A stretch of DNA of 64,000 nucleotides from a bacterium. GTDB lineage: Bacteria; RUG730; JAAEPJ01. The stretch is taken from assembly GCA_024222485.1 (NCBI GenBank), contig JAAEPJ010000494.1, positions 17,168 to 81,167 on the forward strand. Direction: 5' to 3'. This document shows, piece after piece, positions 48,034-55,947 of this stretch. The first letter of the stretch is position 1. Each line of letters opens with the position of its first letter. The notes beneath the pieces are model-generated. The model was not told the DNA's origin, searched no databases, and worked only from the letters and a program-made list of their open reading frames with translations. Made by a program: the position numbers and the translations under genes.

Positions 48034-48311
48034 TGTTCATTATTTTATAGCGAAGATGTCGCTTTGCTGTTGATCCTTTATTCTTATCAATTTCTTAGCA
48101 AAAACTTGATATTCGCTTGTTAAAAAAAAGACACACAAAAGTATCCCCTACCATTTTGTATTAAAAATGATGCGACAGAAACTAGGGTTCTTAATATGTT
48201 AGAAAATTAATTAAAAATAGAAAAGTTTAATATAAAAAGTATAATAAAGTTAAGTTTGCCTTGAGCTATCTAAAGATACGATTAAATAAGCCAATAGTAG
48301 AAGAAATAAAT

Positions 48312-49838
48312 ATGTCTAAAAAAAATAAATTAACTTATATTAGTTTTTTTAGTAGTGCTGGAGTTGGTTGTTATGGCTTTAAAATGAATGGGTTTGAATG
48401 TATTTCTACGAATGAGTTGCTCCAAAAAAGATTAGATATTCAGAAATATAATAGTAAATGTAAATATGACTCAGGATATATTTTAGATGATCTAGGCGAT
48501 AAAAATATTCAAAAAAAACTTTTCAATGAGGTTCTTTTTTGGAAAGAAAATGAAAAAATTAAAGATGTAGATGTTGTTATCGCTACGCCACCTTGTCAAG
48601 GTATGTCTGTTGCCAATCATAAAAAAAATAATGAATTAAACCGAAATTCTTTGGTTGTTGAATCTATTAAATTAATTAATAAAATAGAACCAAAATTTGT
48701 AATTTTTGAAAATGTAAGAGCATTTTTGAAGACAATTTGCACGGATATTGATGGGGAAGATAAAAGTATAGATGATGCTATTAATTATAACCTTGGTGGT
48801 AAATATAATATTTTATCTAGAATTATTAATTTCAAAGAATATGGTTCACATTCTAGTAGAACGAGAACTTTAGTTATAGGCATAAGAAAAGATATTCAAA
48901 ATATTACGCCATATGATATTTTCCCTCAATTAAATCAAGCAAAAACATTGCGTCAATTAATCGGTGATTTACCCTCAATTAACTAAGATGGGCGAAATAT
49001 CTGATGATATATTTCATTCATATCGAACATTCCAAAAAAGAATGTTCCCTTGGATCGAAGGTTTAAAAGAGGGGCAGTCTGCTTTTGATAACTCAGATAA
49101 ATCCAAAATTCCACATAGAATAATAGAGGGCTTAAGAGTATATAATAAAAGCAAAAATGGGAATAAGTATGCAAGATGGTTTTGGGATAAAGAAGGTCCG
49201 TGTATCCATACTAGAAATGATATTTTAGCTAGTCAAAATACAATACATCCAAGCGATAATAGAGTTTTTTCTATTAGAGAGATTATGAGGATGATGTCAA
49301 TTCCTAATACATTTGAATGGGCAAATATTAAAACAAAACATTTAAATGAATATTCTGTTTTAAAAAAAATGGAATTTTTAAAAAAAGAAGAACTAAATAT
49401 TCGACATTGTTTAGGTGAAGCGGTGCCTACGGGTATATTTAAAAACATCGCTTCAAATATTAAGTTTTTCTCTAATAAAAAAAAATACTTGTCAGTAAAA
49501 TTAAAAATATTATTTCACAATATCAATTAAATGACACAAAAAATTTAATACTTTTTTTAGATGAGAATTTTAAAAATTATTTCATAGATGAACTTTTTTT
49601 AATTGCTGAACTGGCAAATTTAGAGCGGCAAGATTTTTCTGCATATTTCACAAGAAAAGATATTGCATATACTGTTGTTAAAGATTTACCTAACTTTAAA
49701 CAGAAAAAAATAATTAAAATATTAGAACCCTCTGTTGGTGTCGGTAATTTTTTACCATTGCTAATTGAAAAATTTATTGATAAAGAAGAAGTAATAATTG
49801 ATGTCTGTGATATAGACTCTAATTCTTTAAAAATACTT
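48312..49838 (+). pseudogene. fused m5C + m6A DNA methyltransferase, frameshifted and truncated
   Basis: Three reading frames join to give one modification methyltransferase. Frame 1 (to 48986) has m5C motif I (ISFFSSAGVGCYGF), the catalytic PPCQG loop, ENV and SRTRTLVIGI. Frame 2 (from about 48985) has GEISDDIFHSYRTF and the GEAVPTGIFKNIASNI motif X. Frame 3 (from about 49480) has YFTRKDIAYTVV and the m6A-class SAM motif EPSVGVGNFLP, then ends abruptly near 49838. The second shift falls in a run of nine A at 49477-49485. Such m5C/m6A fusions are known from type II systems with asymmetric sites (Alw26I/Esp3I-like). The m6A catalytic motif IV is missing, so it is almost certainly inactive. No endonuclease is visible. 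ATG 48312 is a plausible start, with a weak ribosome site. Confidence 0.78.
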
Positions 49839-49864
49839 CATCCTTTTCTTTGTTTTGTAATGTG

Positions 49865-50647
49865 TCATTTTCCATTTTCACCTCCTGATTTAAAAGAGTC
49901 ATTCCTCTTCTTTTTTAATTTATTAACTATAACCTTAATTGCCCAAAATAACAGTTTGAAAATACCTTCTAATAAGTCAAAAATTAATCTTGCTATGAAG
50001 ATTATCGATGCTTTTATAATTCTAAAGAAAGTCAATCCATATCCATCTCTTGTTACATAATCAAAAGATTTTTTGAAATGGTCACCAATTTTACTAAAGA
50101 ATACTTCCAATGGGACTTTTTCTTCTTTAATTTCAGGAATTACCATTTGAGATCCATATGTTGCATATTGTCTGTTGTTAATAAAATTAGCAAAATCTCC
50201 TTTGTGCTTTGATATGTCACCATCACAACTAGAAACATCACCATAAGCATCAAAGTCAATATATCCTTTTATCATATCAAATATTCCACTTAATCTTGAA
50301 ATATCCCCATACAATTCACCAGATCCAATTCCTGAAATATTTGTAATATTGCCTCTGATATTTTGCAAATAACCACTTAATTTAGAATGTCTACCATTTT
50401 TAATCATCAATTCACCAGTTTTCATATTAAAAAATAAATAAAATAATCTGTCTGCCTCAGATTTTCTATCTCTTAATTTATATTGGTGGACTTTCTCATA
50501 TCGAGTATTCAAGTTGTCTACTACAATTTTCAAATTGTTCTGTCCAACTTTATTTAATTCAGATTTTGTCAAAGATCGTTGTGCATATCTTCTTGTTTTA
50601 GGATCATACACAATTGCATCTAAATAATTAATCTTTTCATTTCCCAT
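49865..50647 (-). CDS. unknown protein with Gly-Asp-Ile-Ser repeats and hydrophobic C-terminal segment
   Basis: I do not recognise this 260-aa protein. Residues about 95-155 contain short repeats built on G-x-I-x-x-I-S-G, LYGDISRLSGIFD, AYGDVSSCDGDISKHKGDF, which look like rungs of a small beta-solenoid. Residues about 205-240 are strongly hydrophobic (FFRIIKASIIFIARLIFDLL), followed by a basic tail, suggesting C-terminal membrane anchoring. AGAGGTG lies just before the ATG. It sits antiparallel between the truncated methyltransferase (ends about 49838) and a 5'-truncated GGDEF gene (begins about 50672), so it probably arrived as an insertion or by deletion joining. Confidence 0.7.
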   Translation of the reverse strand: MGNEKINYLDAIVYDPKTRRYAQRSLTKSELNKVGQNNLKIVVDNLNTRYEKVHQYKLRDRKSEADRLFYLFFNMKTGELMIKNGRHSKLSGYLQNIRGNITNISGIGSGELYGDISRLSGIFDMIKGYIDFDAYGDVSSCDGDISKHKGDFANFINNRQYATYGSQMVIPEIKEEKVPLEVFFSKIGDHFKKSFDYVTRDGYGLTFFRIIKASIIFIARLIFDLLEGIFKLLFWAIKVIVNKLKKKRNDSFKSGGENGK

Positions 50648-50671
50648 TTTTTCACCTCTTTTATTTATTAG

Positions 50672-52650
50672 AGTCCATCAAACTCTAAAGCAAGTTTACT
50701 AAAAGCAAAACATAAATATTATAATAAATATGCTATCTCTAAAAATCCTAAAGTTCAAGCTTTTATGACAGAGTTAAACTATGAATATCTCTTTCCTTTT
50801 TTTGCAGAAAACGAACTTATAGCTATTCTTTGTATAGGATAGAAAGAAACAGAGTCAGTTTTTCATACTAAAGAGCTTGAAAAAATTTCTTATCTTATTA
50901 AAACTAAAGAGCAAAGTCTTGCTTATACTTATTTTAAAGAAAGTATTGATTCTTCTAAAAACATTGCTAGTCGTATTACAGAAGCCAGTGAAAAAGAAGC
51001 CGTCAGTGAATATTTACTCTCATCAATGATGCGCCTTTTTAACTCTAAGAATATGTCAATTTATTTATATAATAAAGATGATAAAGTTTTTATTTGTAAT
51101 GGTGCAAATGGGTTGGATAATAAAAAATTAACAGAAATATTTGACAGCAGTTATTTTATTAAATTCATGCGTGATACAGAACAAATTTTAATTCATAAAG
51201 ATTTATCAGAAAAGTTTAGAGATTTTAAATCTCAAGATTTTCAAGAGATATTTGAGGTTTTTAAAAATCTGGATGCAGAAATTATTTTACCATTGATTTC
51301 CTCAGAGTTAGTTGGGTTTATTTCTATTGGCAGGAAACGAAATAATACGAAGTATACCTCTAATGATATGTTAATGTATAGATATTTAATGATTGTAGCT
51401 GCTATAAAAGTTCATGGATTACTGTTAAAGGAAGAGTCTGAAATTGACCCGTTAACTAACTCTTATAATAGACGGAGCTTTAATACTTGGATGAATCGAC
51501 TTTTATTATTATCAAAAAAAGAAATTAAACCGTTAGTTTTAATTTCTATAGACTTAGATTTTTTTAAAAAAATCAATGACAACTTTGGTCATGCACACGG
51601 TGATCTAGTTCTTCAAGAGTTTGTTATCGCTACAAAAACATATCTGAAAGCCAATGATATGATTTTTAGGATGGGTGGAGAGGAATTTATTATTATTTTA
51701 GTTGGGGCGAATAAAGAGGGTGCAGAAAAATTTAGAAAACATCTTTTGGAAGCGATAAAGCATAACGCAACAATAACAACCCTTACTCTGAGTATGGGGC
51801 TTGTAGAATTTTTACCAGATACTGATAGTACCTCAAGAACGCAAAATTTGCATTGTATTCAAAGAGTACTTTTAAAAGCAGGAGATAATGCAACTTATAG
51901 AGCTAAAAGTGAAGGTCGTAATAGAATGTGTTATGAGGGGTATTTAGAGATAAAGAAATTAGTAATAATTATGCAGTTTATTGCGAAATTATTACAGAGG
52001 ATCTTGATTATTTTGAGAGATTTAGCACATACTTTATAAGTAATAATATCCAAGTAATAAAAGCAAGTTGGGAAAATTCTTTGTTGCTTTGTTCTGAAAA
52101 GCATCCAGATATTTTTTTATTTATTCTTACGGAGAAAGAAGTAGTAAATTTAGCTAAGATTAAAGAAAAAATTAAGGCTATTAAAGATCGTAACTTAAGT
52201 TCGGTAATTGCTATTATTTTGCCATATTATGATTTAAAAGATTCTCTAAGTGGGTTGGGCGTACAAAGATTTTTTACATTTGAAGAAAAAGAGAAACTAA
52301 AAGATTGGACAAGTATTTTAGCAAGGCACCTGCACTAGCCACTTGTAGAAGAGATATTTCAGGTTCGAGTGATTTTGAGCATAGGAGTAGCGACTTATCA
52401 TCCAGAGCAAGCAAAGGACGAGCCTGTTTTACAGGAAGTGTTAGCGATTATAGATGCCTTAGAAAAGCAATCGGATGAGGGGATGTATAAATCGAAGAAC
52501 GCCGGAAAAAACAAAGTGAGTGTGATGCCTGAGTTTAGCAAGGTCAAGTATGAAATCGATTTAAGGCGAAAGAAGTTACCCTTACCTAAAAAGGATTTAA
52601 ATCCCATAGATCCTTTTGATTTATCCCGCTTTGATCCCATAGAATATTAA
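50672..52650 (+). pseudogene. decayed GGDEF - receiver - GGDEF signalling protein
   Basis: One reading frame runs from 50672, interrupted by an in-frame TAG at 50840, through a GAF-like sensor segment and a GGDEF domain. DPLTNSYNRRSF lies at about 51450, DLDFFKKINDNFGHAHGD follows, and the signature is MGGEEF near 51675. This open part (51026-52039) ends after a frameshift near 51945. A second frame then gives a receiver-like domain (ITEDLDYFERFSTYFISNN, ending at a TAG near 52336), and after that stop the C-terminal part of another GGDEF domain (LSIGVATYHPEQ, DEGMYKSKNAGKNKV). The 5' end is missing. GGDEF domains make cyclic di-GMP; this copy cannot give an intact protein, although 51026-52039 alone could be a small cyclase. 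Confidence 0.78.
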
Positions 52651-52654
52651 TTTC

Positions 52655-52696
52655 CAGCGTTGCTGGTCTAGGTCAGCAACGCTGCAGCTTCGCTGG
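52655..52696 (+). repeat. intergenic hairpin repeat, copy 3
   Basis: CAGCGTTGCTG at 52655 pairs perfectly with CAGCAACGCTG near 52673, followed by CAGCTTCGCTGG. It is a variant of the CAGCGAAGCTG hairpin family, lying directly after the GGDEF remnant. Confidence 0.7.
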
Positions 52697-52893
52697 CTTT
52701 TATTCTAAAAAACAAAGAAAATGTTGCAAATAAAGGGTTTAAAATGAGAAAATTAAAAATATTTTTAAAAGTAACAATTTTTCGGTATTTTCTATTTTAA
52801 AAATGTGCCAAATATTTAAGATTTTTAAGAACAGTTTATAAAATTGGGTTTCCACCATTTGGGGAAAAGATCAGATGTTTGGAGGTAACAAAA

Positions 52894-53640
52894 ATGTTAA
52901 TGAATCAAAAAAAGAAACTTTCTATTTCTGAGTTAAAAATATTAGATCAACATATAATAACTAATTTTGATCAAATTAAGACAGAAGAAAAAGAATTAGA
53001 AATAAATAAAGATATTTATTGGGTTGAGGGATATCTTTGTGCGCTTACTTCTTCGCCTGAACCTATGATTAAAATGGATTTTTGGGTTCCATATATTAAC
53101 GGTGCAGATTGTGTATTTGAATCTGCAGAACATACAAATACTACAATATCTTTAATCTTTAGTTTAAGAAATAATATAGTAGATAAATTAAATAATGAAT
53201 CATATAAACCGTTATATGAAACACACAACCTTAAAAATGAGCCAAAAGAAACCTTAATAACCAAATGGGCTAAAGGTTATCTATTTGCAACTTTATTGTT
53301 TCATGCTGATTTATTGGACCAAGAGGAAGAAATAGCTAGATTATTAGTCCCCATAATCATGGCAACGGAGGGTCCTTTTTCTAAAGAAGCAGTTAAAAGC
53401 GGGGTATCTAAAAAAGAAGCTTTTAAATTAATTCCTAAGATAGTTTTGGCATTTGATAAAATTTGCAGAGAGAGAAGACACTTTTATTTAGAAGAATTAA
53501 AAAATAGTAACCATAATAGTAACCATAATCCCCATATAATAACACATGATTTTAAAGTAGGGAGAAATAATCCTTGTCCTTGTGGTTCAGGTAAAAAATT
53601 TAAAAAATGCTGCTTATTAAAAAAAGAGACCTTACATTAA
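52894..53640 (+). CDS. YecA/UPF0149-family protein with C-terminal SEC-C zinc motif
   Basis: This 248-aa protein has an N-terminal YecA/YgfB-like helical domain (YWVEGYLCALTSSPEPM, WAKGYLFATLLFHADLLDQ) and ends in a SEC-C zinc-binding motif NNPCPCGSGKKFKKCC, as in the SecA C-terminus. YecA proteins of E. coli associate with SecA and ribosomes; the role here is inferred. ATG 52894 is chosen for GGAGG at 52881-52885; the upstream TTG overlaps that site. A partial second copy lies at 55359-55637. Confidence 0.82.
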   Translation: MLMNQKKKLSISELKILDQHIITNFDQIKTEEKELEINKDIYWVEGYLCALTSSPEPMIKMDFWVPYINGADCVFESAEHTNTTISLIFSLRNNIVDKLNNESYKPLYETHNLKNEPKETLITKWAKGYLFATLLFHADLLDQEEEIARLLVPIIMATEGPFSKEAVKSGVSKKEAFKLIPKIVLAFDKICRERRHFYLEELKNSNHNSNHNPHIITHDFKVGRNNPCPCGSGKKFKKCCLLKKETLH

Positions 53641-53688
53641 TAGTCGCATAGAATTGGTTTAAACTGGAGTGCTAAAAACTGGAAATTA

Positions 53689-53919
53689 TTGAAACAAAAG
53701 TTATTAAAAAGTCAAAAAGAAGAAATTATAAAGACTATTCATGATTTATATTTATTAAACGAAGGGAATCAAACATTTTTAAATGCATGGTTTATCGGAA
53801 ATAAAAAAAATAATCTTAAAATTTTTAAAGAGCAAATATGTGATTATCTTTTTCCAGAAATATATAATGTGGAAGATTTTTCTATAAGCAATGCCAAAAA
53901 AGCGATATCTATTTATTAA
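53689..53919 (+). CDS. small DUF6155-like protein, possibly truncated
   Basis: A 76-aa product (TTG start) with a helical pattern QKEEIIKTIHDLYLLNEGN and a C-terminal FPEIYNVEDFSISNAKKAIS. It resembles the DUF6155 family, whose members are longer. The stop at 53919 overlaps the end of the leftward antitoxin gene by 11 bp, so the C-terminus may have been lost at that junction. Function unknown; the ribosome binding site is weak. Confidence 0.5.
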   Translation: MKQKLLKSQKEEIIKTIHDLYLLNEGNQTFLNAWFIGNKKNNLKIFKEQICDYLFPEIYNVEDFSISNAKKAISIY

Positions 53920-54142
53920 AAATATTATAAAGAGTTTGTCTCGTAATACCTGATTCTCTCGAAATATTAGTAATACTTCCTTTCTTCGCTTCTGCAATAT
54001 ATTTTAAATCCTTTAAGAAAGCAGCTAAATTTTGTGTTTCTTGGAAATCCTTTATACTTTGTTTAATAAAAAAATTTAAATATTTTTTATTGCTTTTGAG
54101 ATCCGTAATAATTAAATCTTCAAAATTATTATATTTTTTCAT
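53909..54142 (-). CDS. HigA-like addiction module antitoxin
   Basis: A 77-aa DNA-binding protein of the COG3636 antidote type. The N-terminal FEDLIITDLKSN and TQNLAAFLKDLKYIAEAKKG are followed by the helix-turn-helix GSITNISRESGITRQTLYNI. GGAGG lies just before the ATG. The start overlaps the stop of a toxin remnant by ATGA, showing that a toxin-first operon once existed. The toxin itself is almost entirely gone. Confidence 0.78.
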   Translation of the reverse strand: MKKYNNFEDLIITDLKSNKKYLNFFIKQSIKDFQETQNLAAFLKDLKYIAEAKKGSITNISRESGITRQTLYNIFNK

Positions 54143-54180
54143 TTTAATGCTTCCTCCAATTTTTCTATTCTTTTAATAAA
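54139..54180 (-). pseudogene. C-terminal stub of a RelE/HigB-like toxin
   Basis: Reading leftward, FFIKRIEKLEEALK and a stop (ATGA overlap with the antitoxin start) precede the antitoxin. This is the usual C-terminal ending of small RelE/HigB-like toxins. Upstream of these 13-14 codons the sequence runs straight into a terminator hairpin, so the rest of the toxin has been deleted. Confidence 0.55.
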
Positions 54181-54226
54181 AAAAAGCTACCAGAACAAAT
54201 CTACTCAGATCTGCAGGTAGCTTTAT
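54174..54226 (-). terminator. terminator of the DUF4160-DUF2442 pair
   Basis: AAAGCTACC near 54183-54191 pairs with GGTAGCTTT near 54217-54225. Read leftward the stem is followed by a T8 run. It closes the leftward DUF4160-DUF2442 unit. Confidence 0.7.
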
Positions 54227-54269
54227 CAATAGGAGTTTGCACTATAGATCGATCGCATGATACTTTATG

Positions 54270-54503
54270 CTATTGACCTATTTGATATAAAAAATCAGGG
54301 GAGAAATCTGCATTATTAGACCATACTATCGTATCAATATCTTGGTTTAAATATACTTGTTTGAAAAAATTAATATCTTGCAAGGGGCTAAATATATCCC
54401 CATCTAAATACTGTTCTAAATTAACTTCTTTAATTTCGTCATTTTCAAAAGTTAATAATAATTTATATTTTTTTAAATATTTTACATCTTTAATCCAGTG
54501 CAT
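54270..54503 (-). CDS. DUF2442 domain protein
   Basis: A 77-aa protein: VKYLKKYKLLLTFENDEIKE, DGDIFSPLQDINFFKQVYLN and the family ending IVWSNNADFSPDFLYQIGQ. DUF2442 proteins are commonly encoded next to DUF4160 proteins, and the pair is often discussed as toxin-antitoxin-like. It lies 11 bp downstream of the DUF4160 gene. Confidence 0.85.
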   Translation of the reverse strand: MHWIKDVKYLKKYKLLLTFENDEIKEVNLEQYLDGDIFSPLQDINFFKQVYLNQDIDTIVWSNNADFSPDFLYQIGQ

Positions 54504-54514
54504 TTTATACCTCT

Positions 54515-54775
54515 CTATACTAATGGAGTTATTTTTTTTAATTCTTGTTTCTCTTGAGCAAAATTCCAGTCTTCTAATAGTTCCTCTCTATGTTTGAATG
54601 CCCACTCCAGTATTAATGTAACAACTCTTCTTGGCATATCACCTTCTAGAACATTTAATTCTAAGATAGAAAAAGAAGCTCTATAGTCATCATATTTAGC
54701 ATGAAAATGAGGAGGACCATGTTCTCTGTAATACATCGAGATAATAATTCCTAAAAATCTGCATATTTCAGGCAT
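54515..54775 (-). CDS. DUF4160 domain protein
   Basis: An 86-aa protein that starts MPEICRFLGIIISMYYREHG and contains PPHFHAKYDDYRASFSI, the conserved core of DUF4160, then LILEWAFKHREELLEDW. GGAG is near the ATG. First gene of a two-gene leftward unit with DUF2442. A role in a toxin-antitoxin-like module is an association by neighbourhood, not shown. Confidence 0.87.
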   Translation of the reverse strand: MPEICRFLGIIISMYYREHGPPHFHAKYDDYRASFSILELNVLEGDMPRRVVTLILEWAFKHREELLEDWNFAQEKQELKKITPLV

Positions 54776-54827
54776 ATATAAAACTCCATATTTTCATTAT
54801 TTCACTAATATTAACTTCTTTTTTAAC

Positions 54828-55032
54828 TTATTCTTCTTCTATTTCTATTATATCATAAAGAGACATGTTTAATGCCTTGCAAATCTTTAACATCGATGAT
54901 AAATATATTTCTTTGTAAATATCTTGCTCTACCCTCGTAATTACAAAAATAGAAACCTGCTTTATCAGCTAGCTCTTTCTGAGTCAAATTTTTAGACTCT
55001 CTTACTGTTTTTAAATTAATTGTTATCTTCAT
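54828..55032 (-). pseudogene. frameshifted XRE-family regulator
   Basis: Leftward ATG at 55032 gives MKITINLKTVRESKNLTQKE then LADKAGF, a typical XRE helix-turn-helix start. After a frameshift near 54950 the C-terminus resumes in another frame as KICKALNMSLYDIIEIEEE and a stop at 54828-54830. Neither frame alone yields a complete domain. The intact gene would encode about 68 aa and may have regulated the DUF4160-DUF2442 unit. Confidence 0.7.
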
Positions 55033-55358
55033 ATTAAACCATCGTACTGCATAATATAAAAATACCTATTTACTATATTAAAGTATGTAGTTGCAGTAAC
55101 CAGTAATTAAAGGCATAAGTACTTTTAATATTAAACTTAAAATTAAAAAGCCTCCAACATAGTTCGTGCTATGTGGAGGCTAAATCTCTGTAAGATAGTG
55201 TATCCACTAAACTTTAGATAAGAAACTACTCAAAAACAGCTTATCAGAAAACAAAAATAGTGTCAATCTATGTCTTATAGAGATCAATGGAGGACTCTAT
55301 TATGTTTGATGGGCTTTCTCGTAAACAGATAAGTCACTATTTCCCTCTAACAGAGTTT
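55033..55358. other. intergenic region with terminator and possible IS remnant
   Basis: This stretch holds the hairpin at 55145-55181. An open stretch begins at 55291 (MEDSIMFDGLSRKQISHYFP) that reads like the N-terminus of a transposase and runs into the duplicated YecA fragment. I could not assign an IS family. Confidence 0.35.
55145..55181 (-). terminator. GC-rich hairpin with T-run on the minus strand
   Basis: AGCCTCC-A-ACATAG (55149-55162), loop TTCGTG, CTATGT-GGAGGCT (55169-55181). Read leftward it ends in AGCCTCC-complement followed by TTTTT, a good intrinsic terminator. No leftward gene is visible upstream of it, so it may be left over from a lost gene or mobile element. Confidence 0.7.
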
Positions 55359-55637
55359 CTGATTTATTGGAGCAAGAGGAAGAAATAGCTAGAAATAGCT
55401 AGATTATTAGTCCCCATAATCATGGCAATGGAGGGTCCTTTTTCTAAAGAAGCAGTCAAAAGCGGGGTATCTAAAAAAGAAGCTTTTAAATTAATTCCTA
55501 AGATAGTTTTGGCATTTGATAAAATTTGCAGAGAGAGAAGACAGTCTTATTTAGAAGAATTAAAAAATAGTGACCATAATAGTAACCATAATCCCCATAT
55601 AATAACACATGATTTTAAAATAGGGAAAAATGATTCC
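55359..55637 (+). pseudogene. partial duplicate of the YecA/SEC-C gene
   Basis: This repeats about 270 bp of the gene at 52894-53640 (from its CTGATTTATTGGA segment at about 53306) with a few base changes. It has a local 10-bp duplication of AGAAATAGCT at about 55381-55400 that breaks the frame. Homology stops just before the SEC-C cysteines, so both the start and the zinc motif are absent. Confidence 0.88.
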
Positions 55638-55947
55638 ATCATCGCGTTATTATATGGATTCCTAGTCCGCCTCATGCTTTGCAAAAAACTATGTTTTAGT
55701 CATAAATTTCTATATGTATGGCTTACATACTGTTTTCCTCAGTCAGAATGCACAATCAAACCAGCTTCAGGTTTTTGATGCCTCATCCTAATTTGGGGGA
55801 CAATATTAGCATACAGTACCAAAAATTTATCATTTTTCATGTATTTTGCTTATCTCATATTTAAGTTACATAAAAACAATTTGAAATAATATATTTTTTA
55901 TGTTATTTTAATATTCAATAATAAAATAACATAAAGAGCTTTTGAAA
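55638..55947. other. unassigned region upstream of the ATPase
   Basis: This 310-bp stretch has a reading frame continuing from the YecA fragment (LLYGFLVRLMLCKK and onward to 55778) that I do not recognise. An AT-rich segment ends in the inverted repeat at 55899-55933. No RNA gene seen. Confidence 0.4.
55899..55933 (+). promoter_or_regulatory. 12-bp inverted repeat upstream of the ATPase start
   Basis: TATGTTATTTTA at 55899-55910 and its exact complement TAAAATAACATA at 55922-55933 are separated by 11 bases and end 14 bases before the ATPase ATG. Spacing and position fit an operator or a translation-controlling hairpin. Confidence 0.5.

Larger units (their letters stand above)
47854..48311. 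other. hairpin-rich intergenic region
   Basis: This 458-bp gap between giant gene 2 and the methyltransferase remnant holds repeat copy 2 (47882-47957) and a TTCG-capped hairpin (48005-48033). Further fragments of the CAGCGAAG motif occur (AGCGAAGATGTCGCT around 48050-48065). No convincing small gene was found. Confidence 0.55.

Noticed and set aside
49758..50060. Rightward 100-aa ORF starting TTG at 49758
   Set aside because: Its first half is the m6A motif I remnant; the second half is antisense to the intact leftward gene at 49865-50647.
55422..55778. 118-aa rightward ORF as a separate gene
   Set aside because: Its first two-thirds are the duplicated YecA fragment without its own start signal; the rest has no recognisable family.
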